Source of the DNA: Simmondsia chinensis
Taxonomy: Eukaryota; Streptophyta; Magnoliopsida; Caryophyllales; Simmondsiaceae
Direction: 5' to 3'
Assembly (NCBI GenBank): GCA_018398585.1
Contig: JAGTTD010000009.1
Location: forward strand, 13,087,193 to 13,151,192
Length of the DNA: 64,000 bases
In this document: positions 11,501 to 21,640 of the stretch, piece by piece
Numbering within the stretch: the stretch's first letter is position 1
Layout: each line of letters begins with the position of its first letter
The notes under the pieces: model-generated
What the model was told of the DNA's origin: nothing
Database searches by the model: none
What the model saw: only the letters and a program-made list of their open reading frames with translations
Position numbers and translations under genes: made by a program

Positions 11501-12000
11501 AAACCACATATATTTTACAAATATGTGGAATGGGGAATGGTGATTGCACACCACGGCAATGTCGTGCAGCAGTTGGCAAATTCTTGCACGACATTTCTAT
11601 CGTCGTCCAACTATAAGTGAACAGTAAATTATACCATTTTGCTAAATATTTTTCTAAAGGTATCATTTTGCTAATTATTTTATAAAATTGTGCTAATTTG
11701 CTAAAAAACTCGATATTGGCGATTTAACTCTTGATGTCATGACTACCATTACTTCAGCACCTGCCCTTTTTTTTTTTTTTTTCCATGAATGACATAGCTA
11801 CCACTGGAATCTATTTGCAACAGTTCAATACACCGAAGCAGGACATATACCTGCTGAGTTTTTACTAGAGTGCACTTTCCTTGAATGCGAGGCTGATTTG
11901 ACCACTTCCAAACAATTGGTGGACTTGTTATTTCTGCACTTCCGGATTAGTAAGGACGTCCCTTGTATTGGACATCCCCAGTTATCACAGGTAATATCAA

Positions 12001-12565
12001 GCGTCTTTAACTTCGTGGAGAAAGTGAACATCTCTTCTTCTGCTTCTCCTTGTTTTTTGCTTCTAGAGTTTTTACGTTAATGTTCCATTGGATTTAGAAA
12101 TATATGAATCCATGACTAAAGTGCCATGGCTACGTCTCAAACTTTCTTGAAGAAAGAATTTATAGTGGAAGGTTTCCATATCATTAGTTGCCATGATTAT
12201 GACTTTATTTGATATAATAATTGAGGCTTATTTGTGCGAAAAATGTCAGACTTTACAGAAGCACCATGAATTTCTGTTAATAGTGGATTTCCAGCTAGCC
12301 CTACAAGATTGGCTGTCACATGAAGGGCGCTTTTTTGTGACTTCAAATTGAATATGCACGGTATTTGTTTATTTAACGCATACACTTAACGATGGTTTTG
12401 TGTTGAAAACTATCCAAGATATAAAATAAACAATTGTATGGATGTTCATTTTAGTTTTTGCAATAAGACGTGAAACAATGACACCCATCTCCATCACATT
12501 AACGCAACAATTTTTGACCAGACCTATGGGATTGATCTAAACTCGGCCTGGAAAAATAAATAAGG
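12001..12565 (+). other. Remainder of the captured gene segment, intron-like and unassigned
   Basis: Begins as the intron after the GT donor at 11991. An AG acceptor precedes 12226, after which a frame stays open to about 12351 (LCEKCQTLQKHHEF, LALQDWLSHEG). I could not match that frame to VIRILIZER or any other family, so it may be chance or a second captured exon. The rest looks non-coding. Confidence 0.35.
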
Positions 12566-12812
12566 TTAGGGTCTTTTGACTAGGCACTAAGGTACCGGAT
12601 CTCATTAGAACTTTGAAGTTATGCGTGCTTGGGTTAGAGTAGTATCAGAATGGGTGACTTTCTGGGAAGTCCACCTGTTGCAAACCCTATAAGGTTGGGA
12701 GTCCTCGAAAACAGCCTCTCGGTAGAGTTATACACTGAGGGGTAGGCTGTGTACATTCACTTCTCCTAGAGCCCACTTATGCGGGAGCCCTTGAGGCACT
12801 AGTCTGTTGTTG
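12566..12812 (+). mobile_element. 5S-headed SINE (5S rRNA-like head fused to Au-like body)
   Basis: 12566-12688 follows plant 5S rRNA closely: CACTAAGGTACCGGATCTCA, ATGCGTGCTTGGGTTAGAG (A-box region) and GGGTGACTTTCTGGGAAGTCC (C-box region) in the right order and spacing. It continues into a SINE body shared with 24821-25016: GGCTGTGTACAT, CCCACTTATGCGGGAGCCC, TTGAGGCACT, and a short TTG tail. A pol III internal promoter from 5S would drive it. The right flank is LTR A, the left flank the captured gene segment; no target duplication is visible, so one side was rearranged. Confidence 0.75.
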
Positions 12813-13962
12813 TATAATTTTTAACTTTTATTCAACTCATGAATAATATTTGGCAAAATTAAATTTACCCATCTTATGGATAAATAATTAATCGCATGAA
12901 TTCTTTAATATTTTTCCGATGGCAAGAAATACAGAGGCTTGCGCAGGGATCTTAGGGGTAATTTAAATCAGTTCCAACTGCGTTAAATCAATCACCCCAT
13001 GAAATAATTTAATTATCATTTAATAAGACTTAATTCCAATGAATAAATCTCACTACACTCCAGACTTAAACCATTTATTTGATATCTCTCTAATAGACTG
13101 TATTGATGACAACAACCCCTCCACTGGATGTCTATGACAAAAAATAAATATAACTACTACCATTATCCTTCTTACAGCTTCTTCATTTGTTATTAACTCG
13201 CACTTCACAGAATAATTCATTTATACTTGAACATATTCACAGTATAAATTCCAATTATCAAACACTTGGAATACTTTGGCCAAAGTTTCCGAACTATTCA
13301 AATATTTGCGAATCAAACTAAGGGGACATCTGTATCTTATAAGAGACTGGAGATTCTCTATTAAATACTTGATCCTTGTCACACTTCACGCTGCTACCCA
13401 GTGTACTTGGGAATTCAATCGTTCGTTTAGACCTTACTTATAGTACACCAAAGTAACTAACGCTTCAAGCACAAGTCCAGAATACTATCAGGATTTAGAG
13501 TCGTCGTTCAAATAGTACAACATGAATCACTTATCTTCGATAGTAGTCTAGAAACAAGCAACTCACATGGTCCAACTCAATGTGCCAATCTTATTAAACA
13601 CACCAATCTAACACTTTTGGATCACTATCCACATGACCAAGACAAGTCACCTAAAGTGTCACGAGTCTTAGCATACAAGTGGTCCAAACTTATCTTCGAC
13701 TACGAGACTATCAAACAACAATCCATTCCATTTTTTTCCAAGTCTATCAGTGTATTAATCTCATAAACCACTTAAAACAAACATATAAATTGTAGTCTGA
13801 AGACTACACCCATCTCATGGATGTTTCCAAAAAGAAAATTATATGCAGTATAAATGCTCGCTTACACAAATTCAATAAGAAAACGACTAGGACTTTAATT
13901 TTATTCTTTAATAAAATATTATTAACAGAATAAATCTGGATTTCAGGACACCATTTCTAACA
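12813..13962 (-). repeat. 3' LTR of element A, proximal part (U3 side)
   Basis: Homologous to 19310-20459 of the 5' LTR from TATAATTTTTAACTTTTATTCA to the terminal TGTTAGAAATGGTGTCC (RC at 13962). A polypurine tract (AAGTGGGAGAT on the minus strand) abuts at 13963. Together with 1422-2520 it rebuilds a ~2.2-kb LTR. Confidence 0.9.
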
Positions 13963-16500
13963 ATCTCCCACTTGTCCTAAGTCCAATTTATTATAAACTT
14001 TATATTATCCTTTCTATATATGAACCAAAGGTCTAGTGAATTCAAGGACTTTGTAAAGTCAACTATTTTATCTAAACCTACATGCCCCTCTTTGCAGCTT
14101 TTGAAGCTACAACGTATTTTAGCCTCTATGGTGAAGTCAGCAATACAATACCACTTGACATTCCTAAAAGGGCAAGACATACGTCAAACATCTAGCATAT
14201 TTATCTATTTGGAAACTTGAATCCGTATAGCCAACTGGAACTAGCTCACTAAATCCTTACAATTGATAACACCCCTACATCATCCCTAGTGAGTAGTATA
14301 TCATCGACGTACAGTACTAAGAAAGTCACTACTTTCTCTTGATGTCATCTATACACGGATGGTTCGTCAACCAATTGCTCAAAACCATAAGGCTTAATCG
14401 CTTCATTGAATCTAATATTCGATGAGCATGATGCTTACTTCACTCCATATCTAGACTTCTTCATTTTGGATACCATATGCTCTTGATTTTTACCAATAAA
14501 ACTGTCTGGTTGCATCATATAGATGTCTTCTTCAAGACGACCATTCAAAAGGGCCGTTTTGACTTCCATTTTCCAGATCTCTTAATAAGCTGCAATGGAT
14601 TAGGAGTATCTTTACGGGCTTTAGTATGACTATTGGTGAGAAGGCCTCATCATGATGAATTCCTTCCTTTTAGATAAAATCCTTAGCAACCAGTTTTGCC
14701 GTGAAGGTAACCTTCCTATCCACTCCTCTTTTCCTCTTATAGACTCATTTACAATAAATGGGCTTAATGTCCCCAGGCACCTCTACAAGATCCCAGACCT
14801 GATTTGAATACAGAAACCCTATCTTAGTTTTTCATGGCTAAGACCCATTGATCAGCATCTTGTCTTCAATTACCTCATTATAGCTGAGAGAATCAGATTC
14901 AATGTCACAGTCAACCATTAAGGCTCCCACCACAAACCTGTCAGGTGCCCTTGACAATCCTCCCACTACACCTAGGTTCTCGTGTACTTAAAACATTCTC
15001 AACCCTAACAATAAGTACATCTAATGCATTCACTGTATCCCGAGGTGCGTATAGCTGTTCAGAATTGGCGTAATTTTCTTTAAAAACCCTCTAACACTAC
15101 TCTGTTTATGTTTTTGTAATTTACCACAAAATCCTCCTTTAAAAATTTTGTATACTTAGAAAAACCCTCTTGATAGAAAAGACTGTTCCTTTGGGATAAC
15201 CCCAAAAAGAGATCTGTAAGGTAGACTCATCATGGACCTTACCCTCTCTAACAATGTCCTATTCCTACTTTCTACAACACTATTCTACTACAATGCACCT
15301 GGAGCAGAAAGCTTAGATCTTATCCCATTTGCAATTAGAAAATCTCGAAACTCACCCGAAAGATATTCACCACCTCGATCTGATCGAAATGACTTAACTT
15401 ATTTACCTAATTGCTATTTAATTTCAGCTTTCTACTCTTTAAACTTTTCAAAGACTCCGACTAATGTCTTATTAGGTAAACATATCTATATCTTGAGTAA
15501 TCACTAGTAAATATGATGAAGTACTCATACCCACCACTTGCTTAAACATTCATTGGTCTACATACATATGTGTGAACCAGCTCGAACAAATCACCAACCT
15601 TGTTGCCTTTACTCTTAAAGAGAGACTTGATCACCTTTCATTCTATGCAAAATTTGCAAACTAGTAATGACCTCAAGTCTAAAGCCTCTATCCGTTCTTC
15701 TTTCACCAGCCTTTGGATCCCGTTCGAATTAGTGTGACCTAAACGTTGGTGCTATGCGTAGACAATATAACTTTTAAGGTGTTTTCTTTTAGGAGATCGA
15801 ACAAGTGAGCTTGTATTAGATTCTTTTAAACAAATATGAGAGTTTTGATCAATAAACATGAATAAACCATTTATACATGAATATTTTGCAAATTTATTTC
15901 CTGTATTAAAAGGTCCGTAATCAAAATCAACTGAATAATAATTATTAATAAGACGAGATACAGAAATCAAATTCTTTTGCGGAGTAGCTACATATAAACA
16001 ATATTTTAAAATAAAAAACTTTAGCACTAGAGACTAAGCAAACATCTCCTAACTTAATACCACTACTCCTGTATTGTCCCTGACAATCAGGCATAGCCCC
16101 CATCATGCAGCCTTTTGGTTAGTCTGAGCCCCTATAACATATTACAGACCTGGTCAGTTGAACCTAAGTCCATACACCATGAACCTGTAGACTCTCAACT
16201 ATGCATGGCTCAACTAAGTGAGATATCGACATATCTTCACCAGATGGCTTAGTAGTTCCTATAAGAAGAGAAGCTAAGTACTTAGTGTAGTTTTTCTTCC
16301 AGCGGCCAATTTTTCCCGCAAAAAAAACTTTCCTTTTGCTAACTTCTTTATGGACTTCGTTGCTACATTAGTAACCTTGCCCTTTCCTTTCTTTTCAATA
16401 GGTCCCTTGTGAGTAATAACTAAGTCCAACTTGGTTTTTCTAGGCAAATAATTTAGTCCAATGAGTTCATTATGCATTAGTGATCAAGTGAAGTTCACCA
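13963..16500 (-). pseudogene. Copia element A: degraded gag-pol
   Basis: Minus-strand copia coding remnants in normal order. Gag tail at 16280-16480 (KGKGKVTNVATKS). Protease/pre-integrase at 15750-16030 (YCLYVATPQKNLISVSRL, plus the CLKESNTSSL region). Integrase core at about 15230-15700, matching 21900-22640 of element B. RT at about 14270-14960. A short RNase H piece at 13985-14200 (WYCIADFTIEA, then DKIVDFTKSLNSL). RNase H is internally deleted and almost every domain carries frameshifts and stops. It is more decayed than its host element B, although A inserted later, so an internal deletion may predate or follow the insertion. Confidence 0.8.
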
Positions 16501-18236
16501 ATCATACCCATTTCAAAATATTATAAATGCAAGCATTCGTGTAACTGTCTAACAAGAGTCAAGTATAATGCAGTGATATTTATTCATTCAATTTGGCATA
16601 CAGACTATGTCTGATATCCACCAAACTGTACTGTCATGCATACAATAATGACCCAAACACGCCACTCTTTACTCCTCGCAGCGGGGTCGCACGAAGCCAG
16701 CTTGGGTGCGAAATATTCTCCATTAACCTGTTTTCTTGTAACTCTTACTAAATATGATTAACTCATCACTTTACCTTTGTCTCTAACATAACACAACATA
16801 GCTCCTTGGGGAGGCTAATGCATCACGCTAGTTAAATGTAAACCATTATCTAAACTTCTATACAAATACACGTAATATTCCACGGCGGCGTGGTCGTATC
16901 ACTTCTTTGTACTTTGGTTTATCTGAATAGAAGTGTAAGCCTGTAATCTGCAAACCAACATCCTTCACAGGGAGGTCTATCAATCTATTATACTGTTAGA
17001 CCGGTAATAGAGACCGTGATGTTACAATAATTAAAACCTCGCTCCCACTTGATTTTTATAAACTAGTGGTTTTTAATAAACTTGCATTTATAACCTGAAT
17101 TATCTCAAAACCCCCTTTAGAATCTCATTTTAGAATTAACAAAAATTAATTAATTTATTTATTCAAAACATTATCGTTTTACAACATCGATTATCTCATA
17201 ATCTTACTTGAGAATCTCATTCTAAATTTATTCAATAAAATTAATTAATTAATTTTAATTTTAAAAATGGTACCATAGATTATCTCATAACCTATTTTTT
17301 AGAATCCCATTCTAAAACCAAATAAATTAATATAAATTAAATTAATTTTTTTATTTAAAACAATACTAAAATTTCAATTATTTATTTTTAGAATCAAATT
17401 CTAAAATCAAATTAATTAATAAAATTAGCTATATTTAAAATCAATAATGATTTAGAGCTTAGACTATCTCATAATCTATTTATAGAATCTCATTCCAAAA
17501 ATTTAAATAAGCTTGGGCAATCTCATAGTCTATTTTAGAATCTTATTCTAAAATTAAATTAATTAATATAACTAATTTTAATTTTTAAAATAATATTGAC
17601 TTAGATGATCTCTTAGTCTATTAGAATCTTATTCTAAAAATAATCTAAAATTAACTTTTATTTAAAATAACATTGATTTACAATTTTATCTCATAATCTA
17701 ATTTAGAATCTCATTCTAAAAAGAAATTAATAATACAATAATTAATTTAATTATTATGTAAACCTATACTAACGTCTACACGGCCCCAAAAATAATGAAG
17801 TCAGCGTGACGTTAGCCTTATTTTTTATTTTTTTAAATTAAAATAATTAATTTAAAAAATAATTGAATCTAGTTCTAGATTAATTTTATCCGATTTCGCA
17901 AATCGTAATCAAATATGTATAATCTCATTATAAAAATAATATAATCGCTAGTTTGTAAATTGATATACCCGAATTAACGATTAATTCATTAACGATTTAA
18001 GCAATTGAAATTGTTATTTTAAATGATCTAATTAATCATTAATTCATGATTTAAATAATTTAAATCATTACTTCAAACAATCTAATTAACTACTAATTCA
18101 TAAATGATTTAAACAATTTAAATCGTTACTTCAAAGAATCTTTTCTTCTTAATAAAATCTCTATTTTATTAAATCGCAAGTCTATTTATTTCAATCTTAT
18201 TATGCCTATTCATGTATATTATGAATGTAATCAGAG
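16501..18236 (-). other. Leader (5' untranslated region) of element A
   Basis: Non-coding stretch between the PBS and gag. It holds a block at 16640-17070 (TTACTCCTCGCAGCGGGGTC to CCTCGCTCCCACTTGATT) conserved in the leaders of B (24170-24600) and of the right-hand copia (62620-63040, 63100-63460). From 17095 to 17720 it carries about eight degenerate tandem units of the type TTATCTCATAATCTA...AGAATCTCATTCTAAAA, spaced roughly 50-95 bp. Confidence 0.65.
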
Positions 18237-18254
18237 GCTGGCTCTGATGCAAAT
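18236..18254 (-). other. Primer-binding site of element A
   Basis: The minus strand reads ATTTGCATCAGAGCCAGCC directly after the LTR end. TTGCATCAGAGCC is a one- to two-base variant of the initiator-methionine-tRNA site (TGGTATCAGAGC) typical of plant copia elements. Confidence 0.75.
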
Positions 18255-20459
18255 TGTTGGGGAAAAAATAACTCTAATGTTGACTGTTGGGTTCACAATT
18301 CTTAACTATGTTCACAATAAAAGGCACCTATTAGAGCACTTAGAGTAGGAGAATCTTCTGTCTCCCTAAGTCCTCGGTCAGAGAGTCATGCTTTGCGACA
18401 CTTCACGTGCGAGAGCTCCGGGGAATAGTGTTATCTCTATAAATTCCTTTGCTCTAATACCAGTTGTTGGTGCGGATTTCAAAAATTCTTTCTAATTTTA
18501 TTAAGTTTACACAACGGAAGGGGTTTAGAATTCATAATTCAAAACCTAAGGTTGATTTAAAATTAAATTCATAATTTTAAATATATAGATCTAAATTCAT
18601 GATTTACAGCTACAAATTTAAATTCTTAATTTAGATCTATAGGCCTTTTACTCTAATACATTCATAACAATACATAAACTTAAACAAGCATAATAACAAA
18701 TACTGTAAATAAATAGAAAAGCGAAAACTAAAAGTGAAGGAAAGAAAACGTACCTAGAATTGCTCCAATATAAAAATACCGGAAAGGAAATAATCATCTT
18801 CAGAAGAATACCAAAATCAAGACCTCGTGATCTTCTACACAACGACCTCGTCCTTCCCGGAGGCTGGGCTCCGAAAAATTTATGGAAAGAAGAATTTCAA
18901 CGGAATTTTTTTCTCTCCAATTAGGTCTCTGAAACAATTTCAGAAACTTAAAATAATTTGTTTCAATTGAATGCCAAACTCTTGGAATAGGTACCTCTAT
19001 TTATAGTAGACTATCGGAGCGAAAAAATAACAAATAGACGATGTGGGATTCACAAAACAAACCTAGCTCAATCACAAAACGCGTTGCATCAGCAGGCCAA
19101 ACACGCGTGTTTCATCCAACGGAATGCTGCCACGTTGCAGCGTGTGATTCGTCCCCGAATGAGGACGTGGATAGCCCTAGGACCGTCATCGCGGGCTGGT
19201 TCGTCAAAACCGGAGCACGTAGATCCTTTGCTGCAAAATGTGATTTTTCTTTTTTTTTATTTTTTTCTTTGTTCCCACATGAATTTTAATTTTTTCAAAA
19301 ATTATTTTTCTTTATAATTTTTAATTTTTATTCATCTCATGGGTAATGTTTGACAAAATTCAATTTACACTTCTCATGGATAAATAATTCATCTCATAAA
19401 TTCTTTAATATTTTTTTAATGGCAATAAGTACAGAGGCTTGCGCAGGGTCCTCAGGAATAATTTAAATCTAGCTCCAAATGGGTTAAATCAATCATCCCA
19501 TGAAATAATTTAATTACCATTTAATGAGACTTAATTCTACTAAATAAATATCACTACACTCCAGACTTGAACCATTTATTCGATGTCTCCTAATAGACTG
19601 TATTGATGACAACAACCTCTCCACTAGATGTCCATTACAGAGGATAAATAGAACTACTACAATTATTCTTCTCATAACTTCTCCATTAATTACTGACTCG
19701 CACTTCACTGAATAATTCATTTATACTTGAACATATTCACAATATAAATTTCAATTGTCAAACACTTGGAATACTTTAGCCAAAGTTTCCAAATTATTCA
19801 AATATTTATAAATCAACTAAGAGGACATTTGTATCTCATAAGAGACTATAGATTCCATATTGAATACCTGATCCTTGTCACACTTCACGCCGCTACCCAG
19901 TGTACGTGTGAATTCAGTCGTGCATTTAGACCTTACTTATAGTACAGAAAAGTAACTAACGCTCCATACACAAGTCCAGAATACTCTCAGGATTCAGAGT
20001 CGTTGCTGAAACAGTACAACATTTCTTATCTCCGATAGTAGCCTAGAAACAAGTAACTCATATGGTCCAACTGAGTGTGCCAATCTTATTAAACACACCA
20101 ACCTAACACTTCTGGATCACCATTTATATGACCAAGACAAGTTATTTAAAGTGTCACATTATAGTCTTAGCATACAAGTTGTCCAAACTTGTCTTCGATT
20201 ACGAGTCTTTTAAACAACAATCCATACCATATGTTCCAAGTCTATCTGTGGGTTAATCTCATAAACCACTTAGAACAAACATGTAAATTGCAGTCTGAAG
20301 ACTATACCCATCTCATGGATGTTTCAAAAAGAAAATCACATACAGTATAAATACTCGTTTACACAAATTTAACAAGAAAACAACTGGAACTTCAATTTTA
20401 TTCTTTAATAAAATAATATTAACACGATAAATCTGGATTTTAGGATACCATTCCTAGCA
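18255..20459 (-). repeat. 5' LTR of element A (2205 bp)
   Basis: Bounded by TG (minus start at 20459, TGCTAGGAATGGTATCC) and CA (18255, adjoining the PBS). It contains a minus-strand TATA-like CTATAAATAG at 18997-19006. It aligns with the two halves of the split 3' LTR; identity by eye is about 85-90%, which points to an old insertion. Confidence 0.92.
18997..19006 (-). promoter_or_regulatory. TATA-like box in the 5' LTR of element A
   Basis: CTATAAATAG on the minus strand, at the same LTR position as 2161-2170. It is the likely core promoter of the element. Confidence 0.5.
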
Positions 20460-20464
20460 AAAAC
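20460..20464. other. Target site duplication of element A (right copy, AAAAC)
   Basis: Identical to 1417-1421 and immediately outside the LTR terminus. Confidence 0.9.
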
Positions 20465-21640
20465 ATATATCAGGTCTAGTACATAATATAGCATACATAA
20501 GGGTTCCCACAGTCGAAGCATAGACACTTTTCTGAAGAAAGAAGCACTCGATGCCTAAAGGGCAACAAACCCTTCTTGGAGTCCACTATGTTAAACTTAG
20601 ATAAAATCTTGTCTCTATAGGAAGCCTGCGACAGACCCAGCATCCTATTCTTTCGCAAAAGCTTAATCCCATGAATATAGCTGGCTCCACCTAGGTCTTT
20701 CATGTCAAACTAACTTGACAGCCAAATTTTAATAGCTGATAAGGCTGCCATGTCATTTCAATGAGAGGGATATCATACACATACAACACCAAGAAAGTCA
20801 CTACTTTCTTTGTGTTGCGTTTGTATACACATAGCTCATCAACCAATTGAATAAAACCATAAGACTTGATCGCTTCATTGAATCTTTTATTCCATGAGCG
20901 AGATGCTTGTTTAAGTCCATAAATAGACCTTTTCAGCTTGCATAACATATGCTCCTAATTCTTACTAATGAACCAGTCTGGTTGTACCATATAGATGTCT
21001 TCATCAAGACTGCCATTCAAAAAGGTTGTCTTGACATCCATTTGCCATATCTCATAATCAAAATGAGCTGCAATGGATAAGATTATCCTAATGGACTTAA
21101 GCACAACCAATGGTGAGCTCTTGTCATAATCGATACCTTCCTTTTGGGTATAACTCTTAGCAACCAGCCTTGCTTTGAAGATCTCTACCTTTCCGTCCAC
21201 TCTGCTCTTTCCCTTGTATACCCATTTACAATCCATGGGTTTAATGATAGGTGGCTCTTGTACAAGATTCCAGATTTATTAGAGTATATAGATTCAATTT
21301 CTGCTCTCATTGCTAAGAGCCATTGGTATCCTTGACCCATAGTGCTTCATTATAAGTAAGAGGATTAGATACATCTTCTGATTCAACCATTAAGGCACCA
21401 GCCATGTATCTGTCAGGTTGCCTGACAATCCTCCCACTACGACGAGGTTCCCGGGCATTAGGGTTCGTCTCAGAGCGACCTACAGGTGTATCTAATACGC
21501 TTATTTCATTATGAGGTTTGTCAAACTGTTTAGAAGTAGTGTCTTTCTCAATTAACTGCTCCAAAACTATTTGACTTTTACTTTTGTAGTCCATCACAAA
21601 GTCCCCCTCCAAAAATTTGGCATTTGCACTCACAAACACC
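20465..21640 (-). pseudogene. Copia element B: reverse transcriptase and upstream linker
   Basis: The minus strand starts with the integrase-RT linker (REPRRSGRIVRQPDRYM, 21400-21460; NPLTYNEALWVKD). It continues into copia RT: DCKWVYKGKSRVDGKVE, KARLVAKSYTQKEGIDYD, QMDVKTTFLNGSLDEDIYM, KLKRSIYGLKQASRSWNKRF, then the catalytic box, degraded to LYVYDIPLI (normally YVDDIL), then MKDLGGASYIHGIKL. The frame runs to CTRPDIC-like codons at 20465 where element A begins; the continuation is at 1421. Frameshifts separate the segments, and the loss of the second catalytic aspartate would inactivate the enzyme in any case. Confidence 0.88.

Larger units (their letters stand above)
9728..11711. mobile_element. 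Palindromic non-autonomous MULE K (foldback, ~0.9-kb arms)
   Basis: The two arms (9728-~10640 and 11711-~10850) are inverted copies of each other around a ~200-bp AT-rich centre. The ends begin GAGTTTTTTAGCAAATTAGCAC, followed by AAAATATTTAGCAAAATGGCA. The related AAAATATTTACCAAAATGGCG lies in the ends of MULE J (43793), so K is probably a deletion relative of that group. There is no coding capacity. Each arm holds a CGTCGTGCAG-type stem and a tRNA-like block. The target duplication and the rejoined VIRILIZER frame make the boundaries reliable. Confidence 0.9.
9385..12000 (+). pseudogene. VIRILIZER-like (m6A methyltransferase complex subunit) gene fragment, interrupted by MULE K
   Basis: Plant VIRILIZER is the large scaffold subunit of the nuclear mRNA m6A writer. 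The fragment starts with EAVVTTPLVVRGSYRS (9391-9439). After a frame change it reads VVYGSTEEDLGQFNMEFDLD, then LPLFRPKNLTLEDSLS, LSAPIPPLDISVE and KLLQLIFKMLEL. The exon is cut at 9727 by element K and resumes at 11721 (DLTLDVMTTITSAP); removing K and one 9-bp copy restores the frame exactly. A later exon (11823-11990) reads LLECTFLECEADLTTSKQL and HPQLSQ and ends at a canonical GT donor. Only an N-proximal part of the gene is present, with introns, so it is a genomic and not a cDNA capture. I recognised it from remembered family sequence without a search. Confidence 0.68.
1422..20459 (-). mobile_element. Copia LTR retrotransposon A (minus strand), with a 10.3-kb nested insert
   Basis: A Ty1/copia element defined by 5-bp target duplications (AAAAC), LTR ends TG..CA, a primer-binding site and a polypurine tract. 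Order on the minus strand: 5' LTR 20459-18255, PBS 18254-18236, long leader, degraded gag-pol 16500-13980, polypurine tract 13975-13963, 3' LTR 13962-12813 and 2520-1422. The 3' LTR is split by an unrelated 10.3-kb insert (2521-12812). Without the insert the element is about 8.7 kb, and the two LTRs agree in length (2205 against about 2249 bp). It sits inside the pol of copia element B. Confidence 0.9.

Noticed and set aside
12226..12351. Third exon of the VIRILIZER-like fragment
   Set aside because: Has an AG acceptor and an open frame, but the translation does not match what I know of VIRILIZER; kept only as an unassigned frame.
12566..12688. A genuine 5S rRNA gene
   Set aside because: Single diverged copy joined to a SINE body and tail, not in a 5S tandem array; a SINE head explains it better.
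12755..12800. Helitron 3' end (hairpin then CTAG) bordering the captured gene
   Set aside because: The hairpin and CTAG belong to the SINE 3' end, which has CACTGGG in the other copies; no TC start is found on the other side.
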